From: Micromonospora coerulea
GTDB lineage: Bacteria; Actinomycetota; Actinomycetes; Mycobacteriales; Micromonosporaceae
Direction: 5' to 3'
DNA length: 64,000 nucleotides
NCBI RefSeq assembly: GCF_016598485.1
Contig: NZ_JAEMUW010000023.1
Coordinates: 1 to 64,000, forward strand
This document shows positions 15,607 to 22,924 of this stretch, piece by piece. How positions within the stretch are numbered: the first letter of the stretch is position 1; each line of letters starts with the position of its first letter. The notes below the pieces were generated by a model, which was not told the origin of the DNA, searched no databases, and saw only the letters and a list, made by a program, of their open reading frames with translations. The position numbers were made by a program, and so were the translations under genes.

Positions 15607-16301
15607 CGGCCGTGACGCGCACGAAGCCGCGCAGCCGGCGGGGCCGCCCCGACCGGGAACGTGGCCGGGAAAGCCCCTACGACCGGTTCGGCGGGTACGC
15701 CGCGACCACCGAGGCCCACCGGCTCGGAATCGCCTCGGCCACCAGCGACCCGCACCGCCCCGACGCCCCACCGTCGTGCTCCTTCACCTGGTGGTGCCCG
15801 CCGGACCGGTTCGCGCTCGACGCCCCCACCTGCGGCCAGCTGGTCGACCTCGCCGAGCGTGGCGTCCGGCGTGATGACGTGGCCCGGGAGCCGTGGCGTG
15901 CCACCGCGTACGCCCTGCCAGGGCCCGTCCTTGGCGACCAGCTCGCCGACCAGGTGTTCACCCCCGCCGAGGTCGCCAACGAACTGTGGTGGCGGCTGGC
16001 CATCGGCATCTGGCACGCCGAGCTGAAGCGGTACGACACCGGGCACAGTCACCCCGAGCACGCCGACCTGGGCCCGTCCTCAATGGGCCGGAAGCTGGCC
16101 ATGAGCGTGCAGCTCTCCGACCCTGGCCGGTATGAAGGTGGGGATCTGCAACTGCGTCTCGGTGGTCACTGGATCACCGCACCGCGCGAGCGGGGGACGA
16201 TCGTGGCGTTTCCCGCCTGGATTGTCCACCGGGTCACCCCGGTCACCCGGGGCACGCGCTGGTCCCTGATCGTCACCGGCGCCGGTGAGCCGATCCGGTG
16301 A
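15603..16301 (+). CDS. 2-oxoglutarate/Fe(II)-dependent oxygenase, PKHD-type
   Basis: GTG 15603 overlaps the previous stop and gives 232 aa. The C-terminal half has the prolyl-hydroxylase-like double-stranded beta helix: an H-x-D iron motif in SHPEHADLG, then KLAMSVQLSDPGRYEGGDLQLRLG, and the distal His with the 2OG-binding Arg in FPAWIVHRVTPVTRGTRWSL. These are the residues needed for catalysis. PKHD enzymes hydroxylate amino-acid side chains or other substrates; the target here is unknown. It is co-translated with a nucleotidyltransferase, an unusual pair for a conjugative element and the best cargo candidate. Confidence 0.8.
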   Translation: MTAVTRTKPRSRRGRPDRERGRESPYDRFGGYAATTEAHRLGIASATSDPHRPDAPPSCSFTWWCPPDRFALDAPTCGQLVDLAERGVRRDDVAREPWRATAYALPGPVLGDQLADQVFTPAEVANELWWRLAIGIWHAELKRYDTGHSHPEHADLGPSSMGRKLAMSVQLSDPGRYEGGDLQLRLGGHWITAPRERGTIVAFPAWIVHRVTPVTRGTRWSLIVTGAGEPIR

Positions 16302-16927
16302 GCGCCAGCCTCTACCTGCGTGGCTCATGCGCCGTTGGAGCAGACGGGCCTTGGTCGGACGTGGACCTGGTCGTCATCACCCCCACCGGCCACATCGGGA
16401 ACCGGGGACTGTCCGCGCTGCTGGCTGCGGGTGGTGTGGCCCGGATCGCCGTCGGCCGCCCGATCGATCTTCTCGTCACCGACCCCGGACAGCTGGAGAT
16501 CAACCACCTGCTGTCCAACGCGCTGGCGCACGCGCGGCTGCTGGTCGGCCCGGCGGTGGCCGTCAAACGGCCCGAACCGGCGGCGTGGGCGCTCCAGGCC
16601 CGCCAGTTCGCAGAGGATCTCGTGAGGCACGGTGACAGCGCTCAGCAAGCCGCTGGTGTGCTGTGGGCCGCCGCCGCCCGGCTGGTCGAGTCGGGCGCCC
16701 CGGCGCCGGCACGCAAGGACGACGCAGCGGAGATATGGGCGGAGCAGGTACGCGGGCGCTGGGTTGACCTGCTGATGCGAGCTCACACCGGCCGCCAGGT
16801 GGGCAGGGACGAGTGCACCGCCTTCCTGGAAGACGTGCGACCAGTAGCCCTTGGCCCACGGCGACGCCGCCGTGGGCGTGGGCGGGGACGTGGAGGCCGC
16901 TCCCAGCCGACCGGTACCGCCGCATAG
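16298..16927 (+). CDS. Nucleotidyltransferase-fold protein
   Basis: GTG 16298 overlaps the oxygenase stop as GTGA. The 209-aa product begins with the Pol-beta/MNT catalytic signature: Gly9-Ser10 and Asp21-x-Asp23 (RGSCAVGADGPWSDVDLVVI), with a probable third carboxylate in GRPIDLLVT. The middle (NHLLSNALAHARLLVG, QARQFAEDLVRHGDSAQQAAGVLWAAAARL) is helical and could be a HEPN-like partner domain. The Arg-rich tail may be read-out of the following hairpin region. Minimal nucleotidyltransferases modify proteins, RNA or drugs, and some act as antitoxins. The target is unknown. Confidence 0.65.
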   Translation: MSASLYLRGSCAVGADGPWSDVDLVVITPTGHIGNRGLSALLAAGGVARIAVGRPIDLLVTDPGQLEINHLLSNALAHARLLVGPAVAVKRPEPAAWALQARQFAEDLVRHGDSAQQAAGVLWAAAARLVESGAPAPARKDDAAEIWAEQVRGRWVDLLMRAHTGRQVGRDECTAFLEDVRPVALGPRRRRRGRGRGRGGRSQPTGTAA

Positions 16928-16937
16928 CCACGGACGC

Positions 16938-16975
16938 GGTACGGCCCCGCCAGCGCGACGCTGGCGGGCCGTACC
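16938..16975 (+). terminator. Hairpin terminator of the rightward AICE operon
   Basis: GGTACGGCCCCGCCAGCG (16938-16955) pairs with its complement at 16959-16975, with one bulged C, giving 17 base pairs and a three-base loop. It starts 10 bases after the nucleotidyltransferase stop. Confidence 0.75.
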
Positions 16976-17019
16976 GTTGCGTCGGGCAACTACGTTGGGC
17001 CGTCGGGGGTGGACGTCCA

Positions 17020-17232
17020 GTGAGCAGAGCCACGATCCTTCAGGCCGCCGTGACGGTCATCCTGGCCGGTCTGTTCCTGATGCTGGCCGGATCAGCACCG
17101 GCGCCCGCGCCTCCCACCCCGGTCCGGTCGTGGCGGCCGGCGACCCCCGAGGAGGAGCGGCATCGCGCCGAGGACCGGTTGTACGAGGAGCTGCTCCGGC
17201 AGCAGCGGCAGCACCAGACCCCATCAACCTAA
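17020..17232 (+). CDS. Small single-span membrane protein, 70 aa
   Basis: GTG 17020 is the best start because it puts the hydrophobic helix at the N-terminus (MSRATILQAAVTVILAGLFLMLAG). A Pro-rich linker and a charged tail (PEEERHRAEDRLYEELLRQQRQHQ) follow. It may be a signal-anchored protein with the tail outside the cell. It converges on the zinc-ribbon gene with a 4-base overlap. No family is recognised. Confidence 0.5.
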   Translation: MSRATILQAAVTVILAGLFLMLAGSAPAPAPPTPVRSWRPATPEEERHRAEDRLYEELLRQQRQHQTPST

Positions 17233-17798
17233 CCGCCTGCGACCATCCGCCATGCCTCGTCGCTGACAAGCCTCTCCAGGATCTTCCCGGCCCCTGCCAC
17301 GAACAACCCCGGTGCTCGTTTCTTGATCTCTGTCAGAAGCTTCGATTCGCGCCGAACGTTGTCCTTCGCGGCCAGCGTCTGAAGCTGCTTCAGGTGCTCG
17401 GACACCACAGCCCGGTCCTCATCGCTGATGTCCAGGTCGTTGAGCAGACTCAGCAGCCACCGCACGCGCTGCTCGTCACTGGCCCACGGGTAGGGCACGC
17501 TGCAGCGGTCGCAGAACTTGTTGGGGTGCTCGTCGTAGGTAGGCCGTTGGCCCGGCCGCGGCGTGATTGCCCAGCTTCTGCCCTTGATCCGCAACCCGCA
17601 CTCCGGGCATTCGCCGAGCACCAGGTCGCCGCACTCTGAACAAGAGCCGAGGTTCTTGCCCGGGTATGCCTCGTAGGCCGTGGCCTGCTGGTGTCCCTGC
17701 CGGCACACCGTCGCCGCCCGGAAGCCGTCGCCCCTGCCGTCGCGCCCCCAGAAGCTAGCGGGGGCGGTGGGGTCGGTGGTGCTGTGTGGGGTGGTCAT
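17229..17798 (-). CDS. Zinc-ribbon protein resembling DUF2321
   Basis: ATG 17798 (MTTPHSTTD) is preferred over a start 48 bases upstream. The N-terminal half carries paired Cys motifs (VCRQGH ... CSECGDLVLGECPECGLRIKG ... FCDRCSVPYPW), as in DUF2321 zinc-ribbon proteins, which share the CxxGH start and the final CxxC-x-PYPW. The C-terminal half is helical (WLLSLLNDLDISDEDRAVVSEHLKQLQTLAAKDNVRRESKLLTEIKKRAPG). The function of the family is unknown to me. It is transcribed against the replication operon and separated from traB by a hairpin, so it may be independently expressed cargo. Confidence 0.6.
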   Translation of the reverse strand: MTTPHSTTDPTAPASFWGRDGRGDGFRAATVCRQGHQQATAYEAYPGKNLGSCSECGDLVLGECPECGLRIKGRSWAITPRPGQRPTYDEHPNKFCDRCSVPYPWASDEQRVRWLLSLLNDLDISDEDRAVVSEHLKQLQTLAAKDNVRRESKLLTEIKKRAPGLFVAGAGKILERLVSDEAWRMVAGG

Positions 17799-17861
17799 GG
17801 GCAGCAGGCTAGGCGTCGGCCTCCTGAGTGGCCAGTGCCGGGCCAAGCCCCATCACACCAG

Positions 17862-17902
17862 CGACCCGCTGAAAGGCGCTCTACGGCGCTCTCAGCGGGT
17901 CG
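17862..17902. terminator. Hairpin with T-run between traB and the zinc-ribbon gene
   Basis: CGACCCGCTGA (17862-17872) pairs with TCAGCGGGTCG (17892-17902), followed on the plus strand by TTTT. It lies 19 bases after the traB stop on the minus strand and probably ends the leftward transfer operon; the T-run would favour termination of plus-strand transcripts. Confidence 0.6.
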
Positions 17903-17920
17903 TTTTCGTGCCTTGATCGC

Positions 17921-19672
17921 CTATTGGTTGTTGCCCACCCATTCGGCGAGGTCCTGCCGGGCGTACAGGTCGGCGTTGCCGCGCTTTCCTCTCGCCTCGG
18001 GAATGGTCCCGACGCGCCGCTGAATGCGCTTCTTCGCCGCGTCGTAGGACCAGGGGAGTAGGCCGGCGTCTACGGCGTCCCGGAGGGTCAGCATGTCCCC
18101 GTCCCCGGGGACATCGCTGGTCAGCGGGCTATCAGGGACTCGCGGCGTGATGATGGCGCGCACCTGCGCTTTGTTGAGGTACGCGACCTGTACCTCAGTT
18201 GCTTGACCACCGATGACGATTTGCCACCGGCCGAGAGTGCGCGATGCTCGCGGCATTGCCGCCTCGGGCACGAGCATTTTCCAGTTGTTGGCGGTGTACC
18301 GGGCGAGGCACCTGATCCCGAAGTTCTCCCGCGCTTCCGGCCCGCCGATCGCCCGGGCCGTGAGCATCTGCGCGATGGCGATGACGTTGACCTTCGCGCT
18401 GCGGCCCATGAAGAGCAGGTTGGCCAGCGCGGAGATGGCCGGGGACCGTTTCGGGTCGCCCTTGCCGCGGTTCTCCGCCCACCAGTTCGCCAGCTGCCCG
18501 ATGGTGGCGTTCAGCTCCTCGGCGATGACCAGGACCCGCGGCCCCGGGTCCCAGTCTTCCGGCTCGTGCAGCGCCAGCGTGTTCCGCTCGTCGGCCAGGG
18601 CGTCGAGCCCGATGAGCGCGTTGTGCATCTGCTCCGGCCGCGTGCAGTAGTCGACGCCGGCCAGGTCGAGCAGCGCCCGGTGGGATCCCTTGCGGTCCAG
18701 GATGACGACCCGGCCGCGCCGGGTGAGGACCTGCACGGCGACCAGCTGGGCGAGCACGCTCTTGCCGGCGCCCGTGCCGGCGGAGATGGCGATGTGCGGG
18801 GAGTCGTCGCGCAGGCTGAGGGTGACGGCCTGGCCGCCGATGCCGTCGCCGATGTAGAACTCCCACTCGGCCAGCTTGGGCAGCTCGTCGACGACCCGCT
18901 CGTGCCCGACCTGCGCGGGCGGGCGGCGGCGGACCGTCCACCGGGCGACGACGCCCGGCCCGACCTGGTCCCACGACTCGACCAGGCCGGAGACGGGGAT
19001 CTTGCTGCTGATGATGGACGACACCAGCTTGCGCTGGTCGGCGGTGACGTACGGCGTGCGGATGGCCAGCTCGATCCGCGGCCCGTACTCCGGCGCCGGC
19101 CGGCGGAACACCTCGAGGCGGGCCGTCACCGGCCGCGCCTTCCGCTGCAACGCCCACATGCCGCGCTGCAGGTGCTCGGGCAGCCACCGGAGCGCCGGCT
19201 CGAGGTGCTCGCCGTACCACAGCCTGACGGCTTCCTCGGCCGGCGAGAGCGGCTTGGCCAGCCGTGGGGTGAGGTTCCCCAGCGACGGATCAACGTGGAG
19301 CTCCACCCCGGTCTGCAGCCCGAGCGGCGGCGCGACGGCGGCGAGGGTCGGGGCGACGTACGCGCGGTGGAACCGGCGGCGCACGAGCCGCTGCCGGCCC
19401 TTCACCGCGGCGACCAGGGCGACGCCGCCGGCGGTGGTGGCCGCCTGGTCGGGGAACGCGGCGGCGAGGCTGGCGACGGTGGGCACCCCGACGCGGGTGA
19501 TCTGCCGCTGCCATCCGGCCCAGCGGCCGGCACCCCGACGCAGGTACGGGTACCCGGTCCGGCCGTCGAGCGGGCGGCCGGTGAGGTAGCGGTACGTCAG
19601 CCGCCACCCGAGGTGCTTGCGGCGGCGGAGCAGCTTCTCCAGCTCGACGACGCGGACGGTCTGTGCGCTCAC
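17921..19672 (-). CDS. traB: FtsK/SpoIIIE-type DNA translocase (TraB-like transfer protein)
   Basis: The 583-aa protein has an N-terminal region of about 250 residues of unknown fold and an FtsK-type motor with Walker A in SAGTGAGKSVLAQ (about residue 297), followed by VVILDRKGSHRALLDL and the acidic PRVLVIAEELNATIGQL segment. The C-terminus (about 530-583) reads as a helix-turn-helix (YDAAKKRIQRRVGTIPEARG ... YARQDLAEWVG), which could recognise a transfer site, as the TraB gamma-like domain does. TraB proteins move double-stranded plasmid or AICE DNA between hyphae as a hexamer at the membrane. The start overlaps the DUF2637 gene stop. Confidence 0.88.
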   Translation of the reverse strand: MSAQTVRVVELEKLLRRRKHLGWRLTYRYLTGRPLDGRTGYPYLRRGAGRWAGWQRQITRVGVPTVASLAAAFPDQAATTAGGVALVAAVKGRQRLVRRRFHRAYVAPTLAAVAPPLGLQTGVELHVDPSLGNLTPRLAKPLSPAEEAVRLWYGEHLEPALRWLPEHLQRGMWALQRKARPVTARLEVFRRPAPEYGPRIELAIRTPYVTADQRKLVSSIISSKIPVSGLVESWDQVGPGVVARWTVRRRPPAQVGHERVVDELPKLAEWEFYIGDGIGGQAVTLSLRDDSPHIAISAGTGAGKSVLAQLVAVQVLTRRGRVVILDRKGSHRALLDLAGVDYCTRPEQMHNALIGLDALADERNTLALHEPEDWDPGPRVLVIAEELNATIGQLANWWAENRGKGDPKRSPAISALANLLFMGRSAKVNVIAIAQMLTARAIGGPEARENFGIRCLARYTANNWKMLVPEAAMPRASRTLGRWQIVIGGQATEVQVAYLNKAQVRAIITPRVPDSPLTSDVPGDGDMLTLRDAVDAGLLPWSYDAAKKRIQRRVGTIPEARGKRGNADLYARQDLAEWVGNNQ

Positions 19673-20367
19673 GCGGTCACCTCCACAAGTGACGTTCCGT
19701 TGACGGGCGTTTCCGCAGCTACCGGGCCGGTTGGTGACGGCAGGTAGCGGCGGGCGGTGGACTCGCTCACGCCGGCCCTGGCCGCCACCTGGGCGACCGT
19801 TCCGGCGGGCAGCTTGGCGGCAGCGCGGGCCACCTTCTGCGCGCTGGTGAGCGAGCGGGGGCGCGACCGGGTGACGGTCGGCTTGGCGTCAGGCTCGGCG
19901 ACCGGTGGCGTCACCGGGGCGACGTCGACCGGGGCCGGTTCCGGCGTCACGGCGACCAGCTCGGCGACCGGCTCGACGCGGCGACCGGTGGCGATCAGCG
20001 CGCCGGTCGCCATCAGCATCAGACCGTCCACGGCCAGCGGCCCCAGCGCCACCGTGACGCCATCCTCGCCGTAGTGGTCGAGCAGCCCGGACAGGTGCCG
20101 GTACGACACCAGCGCGGCAACGAACGCCACCGGCAGCAGACCACCGAACCGCAGCGCCACCCACCGGCCGCCGGCGGGCCACTCGACGCGGGCCAGGATC
20201 TCGACGGCGACGAACAGCGCCACCGGCCAGAACACCGACATGGCGACAGCCAGCGGCGCCGGGTCGCCGGCGGCAACGTAGGAGTGCGCGACGTTGGCGG
20301 CGATCGACACGGCACCGCCGAGGATCGCGCCGAGGTAGGCCCAACCGCGGCCTCGTGCACGGTTCAT
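19669..20367 (-). CDS. DUF2637 (Spd-like) membrane protein
   Basis: ATG 20367 follows an AAGGAG ribosome binding site and gives 232 aa. Four hydrophobic segments lie in the first 140 residues (AYLGAILGGAVSIAANVAHSY, AMSVFWPVALFVAVEILA, LLPVAFVAALVSYRHL, VTVALGPLAVDGLMLMATGAL), the DUF2637 pattern. The C-terminal part (LTSAQKVARAAAKLPAGTVAQVAARAGVSESTARRYLPSP) adds a helix-turn-helix. DUF2637 proteins accompany TraB in actinobacterial elements and are linked to spread of the element within the mycelium. The overlap with traB supports joint function. Confidence 0.85.
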   Translation of the reverse strand: MNRARGRGWAYLGAILGGAVSIAANVAHSYVAAGDPAPLAVAMSVFWPVALFVAVEILARVEWPAGGRWVALRFGGLLPVAFVAALVSYRHLSGLLDHYGEDGVTVALGPLAVDGLMLMATGALIATGRRVEPVAELVAVTPEPAPVDVAPVTPPVAEPDAKPTVTRSRPRSLTSAQKVARAAAKLPAGTVAQVAARAGVSESTARRYLPSPTGPVAAETPVNGTSLVEVTA

Positions 20368-20537
20368 CGGGTGAGCTCCTTCGGACGGTCGGCGGTGACC
20401 ATCTGGCGGCGGACGTGCTGGCGGCGGATCGCCGCGGCGGTGGTGTCGGCGTGCCGCTCGACCAGGTGCCGGGCGACCAGGAACACGGCCAGCGGCGTAC
20501 CGGTGCCGCCGGCGAGGATCAGCAGGACGTACCTCAC
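20364..20537 (-). CDS. Small membrane-anchored protein, 57 aa
   Basis: GTG 20537 overlaps the upstream stop and the TGA overlaps the DUF2637 ATG, so the gene is fully embedded in the operon. The N-terminus is hydrophobic (RYVLLILAGGTGTPLAVFLVA), followed by a basic tail (RHLVERHADTTAAAIRRQHVRRQM). One membrane pass with a cytoplasmic basic tail is predicted. Small membrane proteins of this kind are common in AICE transfer operons. Confidence 0.6.
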   Translation of the reverse strand: MRYVLLILAGGTGTPLAVFLVARHLVERHADTTAAAIRRQHVRRQMVTADRPKELTR

Positions 20538-20836
20538 CGGGCACCTCCGAGGGCGCGGGCGATCAGGGTGGACAGGTGCGCGACCAGCTCGGCCGCAGCG
20601 GGGATGGAGAGCACCAGCAGGTTGTCCGGCTCGGCCGTGGCCGGCTCATCGGTCGGGTCGACCCGCTCGTGCCACTGGCTGACCGCCACGGACACGGGCC
20701 CGTCGGTCGACGCCTCCAGGTGCACGGTCGTCCGGTCGTACTCGGTGACGACCTCCAGGCGCTCGGACAGGTGCACCTCCGGCGCCGGCCGGTGCACCTC
20801 GCGGGTGCACCAGCTCGGCAGGTGGGAGGTGGCCAT
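20534..20836 (-). CDS. DUF6907-like small protein, 100 aa
   Basis: ATG 20836 shares its first base with the last base of the upstream gene's stop codon. The protein has a short Cys segment (HLPSWCTREVHRP), a beta-rich centre (SERLEVVTEYDRTTVHLEAS, VSVAVSQWHER) and a C-terminal helix (IPAAAELVAHLSTLIARALG). The WC motif followed by a ligand-like centre and a terminal amphipathic helix is shared with the upstream neighbour, and both resemble the actinobacterial DUF6907 group. The role is unknown. Confidence 0.55.
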   Translation of the reverse strand: MATSHLPSWCTREVHRPAPEVHLSERLEVVTEYDRTTVHLEASTDGPVSVAVSQWHERVDPTDEPATAEPDNLLVLSIPAAAELVAHLSTLIARALGGAR

Positions 20837-21411
20837 CAGCGGCGGGCCTGACGGGCGAGGCGGGCCGCCTCGAACAGCCGGGCGGCGAGCTGCTCGGCCA
20901 GCTCCGGCGACAGGTACGCCGACGACTCGATCTGGTTGCCGCCCTGGTCGCCCATCGTGAAGTAGATGGTGGCCGGGTCGATGCCGCCCGGCAGGTCCGC
21001 GGCGGCGAGCTGCTGCAGGTCCACGCCGATGAACTTCTCTTCGCGCAGGTCGGCGCCGGACGGGGCGGTCATCTCGCCCATGTCGCGGGTGTGCAGCCGG
21101 TCCGCGTCGTCCTCGGTGTGGTCGGCGGTGCACCACGCCGGGCACGGCATCGTGTCGACGTCGGGGGTGGGCCTGCGGCCGATCCCACCGGTCCAGCTGG
21201 TCTGCGCGGCGATGTGGTCGAGGGCCAGGTCGTACACCTCGCCCACGGTCACGCCGAGCTGCGCGGCGGCCTGGTGGACGCTGGCGACGTCTCGGGTGGC
21301 GAACGCCTGCCAGGCCAGGGCGGCCCGGCCGGTGGCCGCGGGGATGACGGCGGTGTCGGCGTCGATGAGCCGGTGTGACGCGGGGACGTGGGCTGTGGCG
21401 ATAATGGCCAT
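20836..21411 (-). CDS. DUF6907-like protein, 191 aa
   Basis: ATG 21411 follows GAGGAG and is preferred over a start 51 bases upstream. The N-terminal part (MAIIATAHVPASHRLIDADTAVIP ... AWQAFATRDVASVHQAAAQLGVTVGEVYDLALDHI) is helical. The C-terminal part holds MPCPAWCTADH, then an acidic beta region and a final helix (LSPELAEQLAARLFEAARLARQ), the same layout as the 100-aa neighbour. The two look like an ancestral duplication with an extra N-terminal domain here. No activity is known. Confidence 0.6.
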   Translation of the reverse strand: MAIIATAHVPASHRLIDADTAVIPAATGRAALAWQAFATRDVASVHQAAAQLGVTVGEVYDLALDHIAAQTSWTGGIGRRPTPDVDTMPCPAWCTADHTEDDADRLHTRDMGEMTAPSGADLREEKFIGVDLQQLAAADLPGGIDPATIYFTMGDQGGNQIESSAYLSPELAEQLAARLFEAARLARQARR

Positions 21412-21582
21412 GGGTCGCAGCTCCTCTGCGATCAAGGGCCCGGAGTTCAGGTGGTGAGACACCTGCCGGGCCCGCTCTGGTTTTGTGGGGTGCCGGGGAG
21501 GTGTGCGCCTCTCCGGCGGCCTTGCTTGACGGTTGGTTGGTGGGTCCGGGGTGGGGGCCGGTTGCCCGGCCCCCCCGGTCGG

Positions 21583-21753
21583 TCAGGCGGCGTAGGCGAG
21601 GGCGTCGATTGCGGCCTGCTCGACCTCGTACCGGTGGCAGGGGAGGCACACCTCGCACTTCCCGCCGTTCGGGTGGAGCCGGACCTCGGCGCCCTGGTCT
21701 CCGCAGACCTCGCAGCCCTCGGGGGCCAGCTCGCCGATCTCCCGCTCCGTCAT
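21583..21753 (-). CDS. Small zinc-finger-like protein, 56 aa
   Basis: ATG 21753 (MTEREIGELAPEG) follows a GGGAGA site. Two Cys pairs (CEVCGDQ ... CEVCLPCHRYE) could bind one zinc. The tail (VEQAAIDALAYAA) is helical. It is the first gene after the right-end promoter region of the element. No function is recognised. Confidence 0.55.
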   Translation of the reverse strand: MTEREIGELAPEGCEVCGDQGAEVRLHPNGGKCEVCLPCHRYEVEQAAIDALAYAA

Positions 21754-21800
21754 CTCTGTCTCCCTCGCTCGGTCCCGTTTCCCTTGTGACCTCAGTCTTG

Positions 21801-21823
21801 CATCATTTTGATGTGCGCACAAG
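21801..21823 (-). promoter_or_regulatory. Candidate promoter/operator box of the leftward transfer operon
   Basis: This AT-rich 23-base block (CATCATTTTGATG then TGCGCACAAG) contains the imperfect palindrome CATCA-TTT-TGATG and matches the block upstream of XRE-int at 16 of 23 positions. It lies 48 bases upstream of the first leftward gene. Co-regulation by the element's XRE protein is a reasonable guess. Confidence 0.35.
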
Positions 21824-22022
21824 TCCATACAGCGCGCGGTGTGCATCAGGATGGATCCAACAAGAGGAGGGTCGTCCGTGCGGCTGCCTCTCACTGGCGT
21901 CTCACATCACGGGGCGCGAGCCCTGCTCGGCACGCGCGTCAGGGGTGCGACCGGATCGGCTCTACCGCGTCTCACCTCGGCGGGGAGCACGGGGCGCACA
22001 CGGGTGCACGAGACTCGTGCGC

Positions 22023-22067
22023 CTTCCAAACTGACGGTGCGGGTTCGATTCCCGTCGCCCGCTCCAC
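22023..22067 (+). repeat. attR core (45-bp direct repeat)
   Basis: This is an exact copy of 7970-8014, that is, the tRNA-Gly 3' half without its 5' part. It marks the right end of the element. Confidence 0.93.
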
Positions 22068-22116
22068 GCACGAAGGCGCAGGTAGACCGCATGATCGCGG
22101 CACCTGGGCCTTTTCG

Positions 22117-22412
22117 CTTCTCCCCCGTGTTGGAATCCGCGTGCCATTCACGGTTGGCGTCGGCCCCCTCCAGTGATGCGGCGGTCCATCGCCCGGGCGA
22201 TCTCGCGGTCGCGCTCGCTGGTGGCGTGCTGGTAGCAGGGCGGCGCGGATGGTGGCGTATGCCATGCGGTGCATAGGCTCACGGGTGCTGGCCCCCGACG
22301 CGGCGGCGAGGGTGTTGCCGGTGTGGCGCAGGTCGTGGAAGTGGAAGCCGGCCTGCTGGGCGACCTCCGGCCGGCATCGGCCGGGCCGGCCGGCCACGCT
22401 GACAGGAGACAA
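22117..22412 (-). pseudogene. Truncated and frameshifted tyrosine integrase (copy A)
   Basis: The coding strand reads AGFHFHDLRHTGNTLAAASGASTREPMHRMAYATIRAAL, which holds the H-x-L-R-H box of tyrosine recombinases. It then loses frame where two bases are missing (near 22235, GGTAGCAGG instead of GGTAGATCAGG), so the Tyr segment QHATSERDREIARAMDRR is out of frame. The N-terminal two-thirds of the gene is absent. The remnant sits just outside attR in the same orientation as int inside attL, as expected for an older element at the same tRNA. A close relative lies at 29417-29674. Confidence 0.75.
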
Positions 22413-22521
22413 GACCAGAAGACCTCAGGGTTCCGCCCCGAAACCCCGACCCTTCTCAGAGATCAGCCGCGGATCACCCCGTCACCTGCGGTCGGCGACT
22501 ATGCCTCAAGCGCGCGTGCTT

Positions 22522-22680
22522 TCAGGCACCGCTCCGCGGACGATCGGCGGCCCTGCGAGTGTCCGCGTCTTTGATCGCATGCCGCACGGCCAGCCGGATT
22601 ACCAGGTAGAGGACCGCTAATCCGATGGCCCAGGTAACGAAAAAGGTCAGTAGCTGGACGAGCGAGGTATCGAACATCAT
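22522..22680 (-). CDS. Small membrane protein, 52 aa
   Basis: ATG 22680 gives MMFDTSLVQLLTFFVTWAIGLAVLYLVIRLAVRHAIKDADTRR: one long hydrophobic helix and a basic tail. The ribosome binding site is weak, and the gene lies among integrase debris, so it may be an intact small gene or a fragment. No family is recognised. Confidence 0.4.
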   Translation of the reverse strand: MMFDTSLVQLLTFFVTWAIGLAVLYLVIRLAVRHAIKDADTRRAADRPRSGA

Positions 22681-22924
22681 GGCCGGCAGACTAGAGAGCG
22701 CCTCCTTCCTCGGCTGCCCCTCATGGGTGGTTCGTACAGCCATCCGTACAGCCAAGACCACCCACGAGCACCGACCCTGCCCGACAACTCTGGACGCCTG
22801 ACCAGGCGAGCACCTGGCTGACCACCCATCCCTGATCTTCTTGTAACCCGCAGGTCGTCGCAGGCCGTACGTTTGCGCCGCGGCCTACAGTCGTCGCGAA
22901 CAACCCAAGCGAGACGTCTGTGGG

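Larger units (their letters stand above)
7970..22067. mobile_element. Integrated AICE-like conjugative element at tRNA-Gly, 14.1 kb
   Basis: The element is bounded by 45-bp direct repeats of the tRNA-Gly 3' end. The module order is that of actinomycete integrative and conjugative elements: tyrosine integrase next to attL, XRE regulator, excisionase-like gene, rightward replication operon with a probable origin, and a leftward operon with one FtsK-like TraB ATPase and small membrane proteins. No type IV secretion genes are present, consistent with TraB-type transfer of double-stranded DNA. The core genes look intact, so the element may still be able to excise; that is an inference. Cargo candidates are the 2OG-Fe(II) oxygenase, the nucleotidyltransferase and a zinc-ribbon protein. 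Confidence 0.88.

Noticed and set aside
21839..22276. Open frames running across attR on the plus strand
   Set aside because: They read through the tRNA-Gly 3' end and contain translated tRNA sequence (TVRVRFPSPAP), a well-known artefact.
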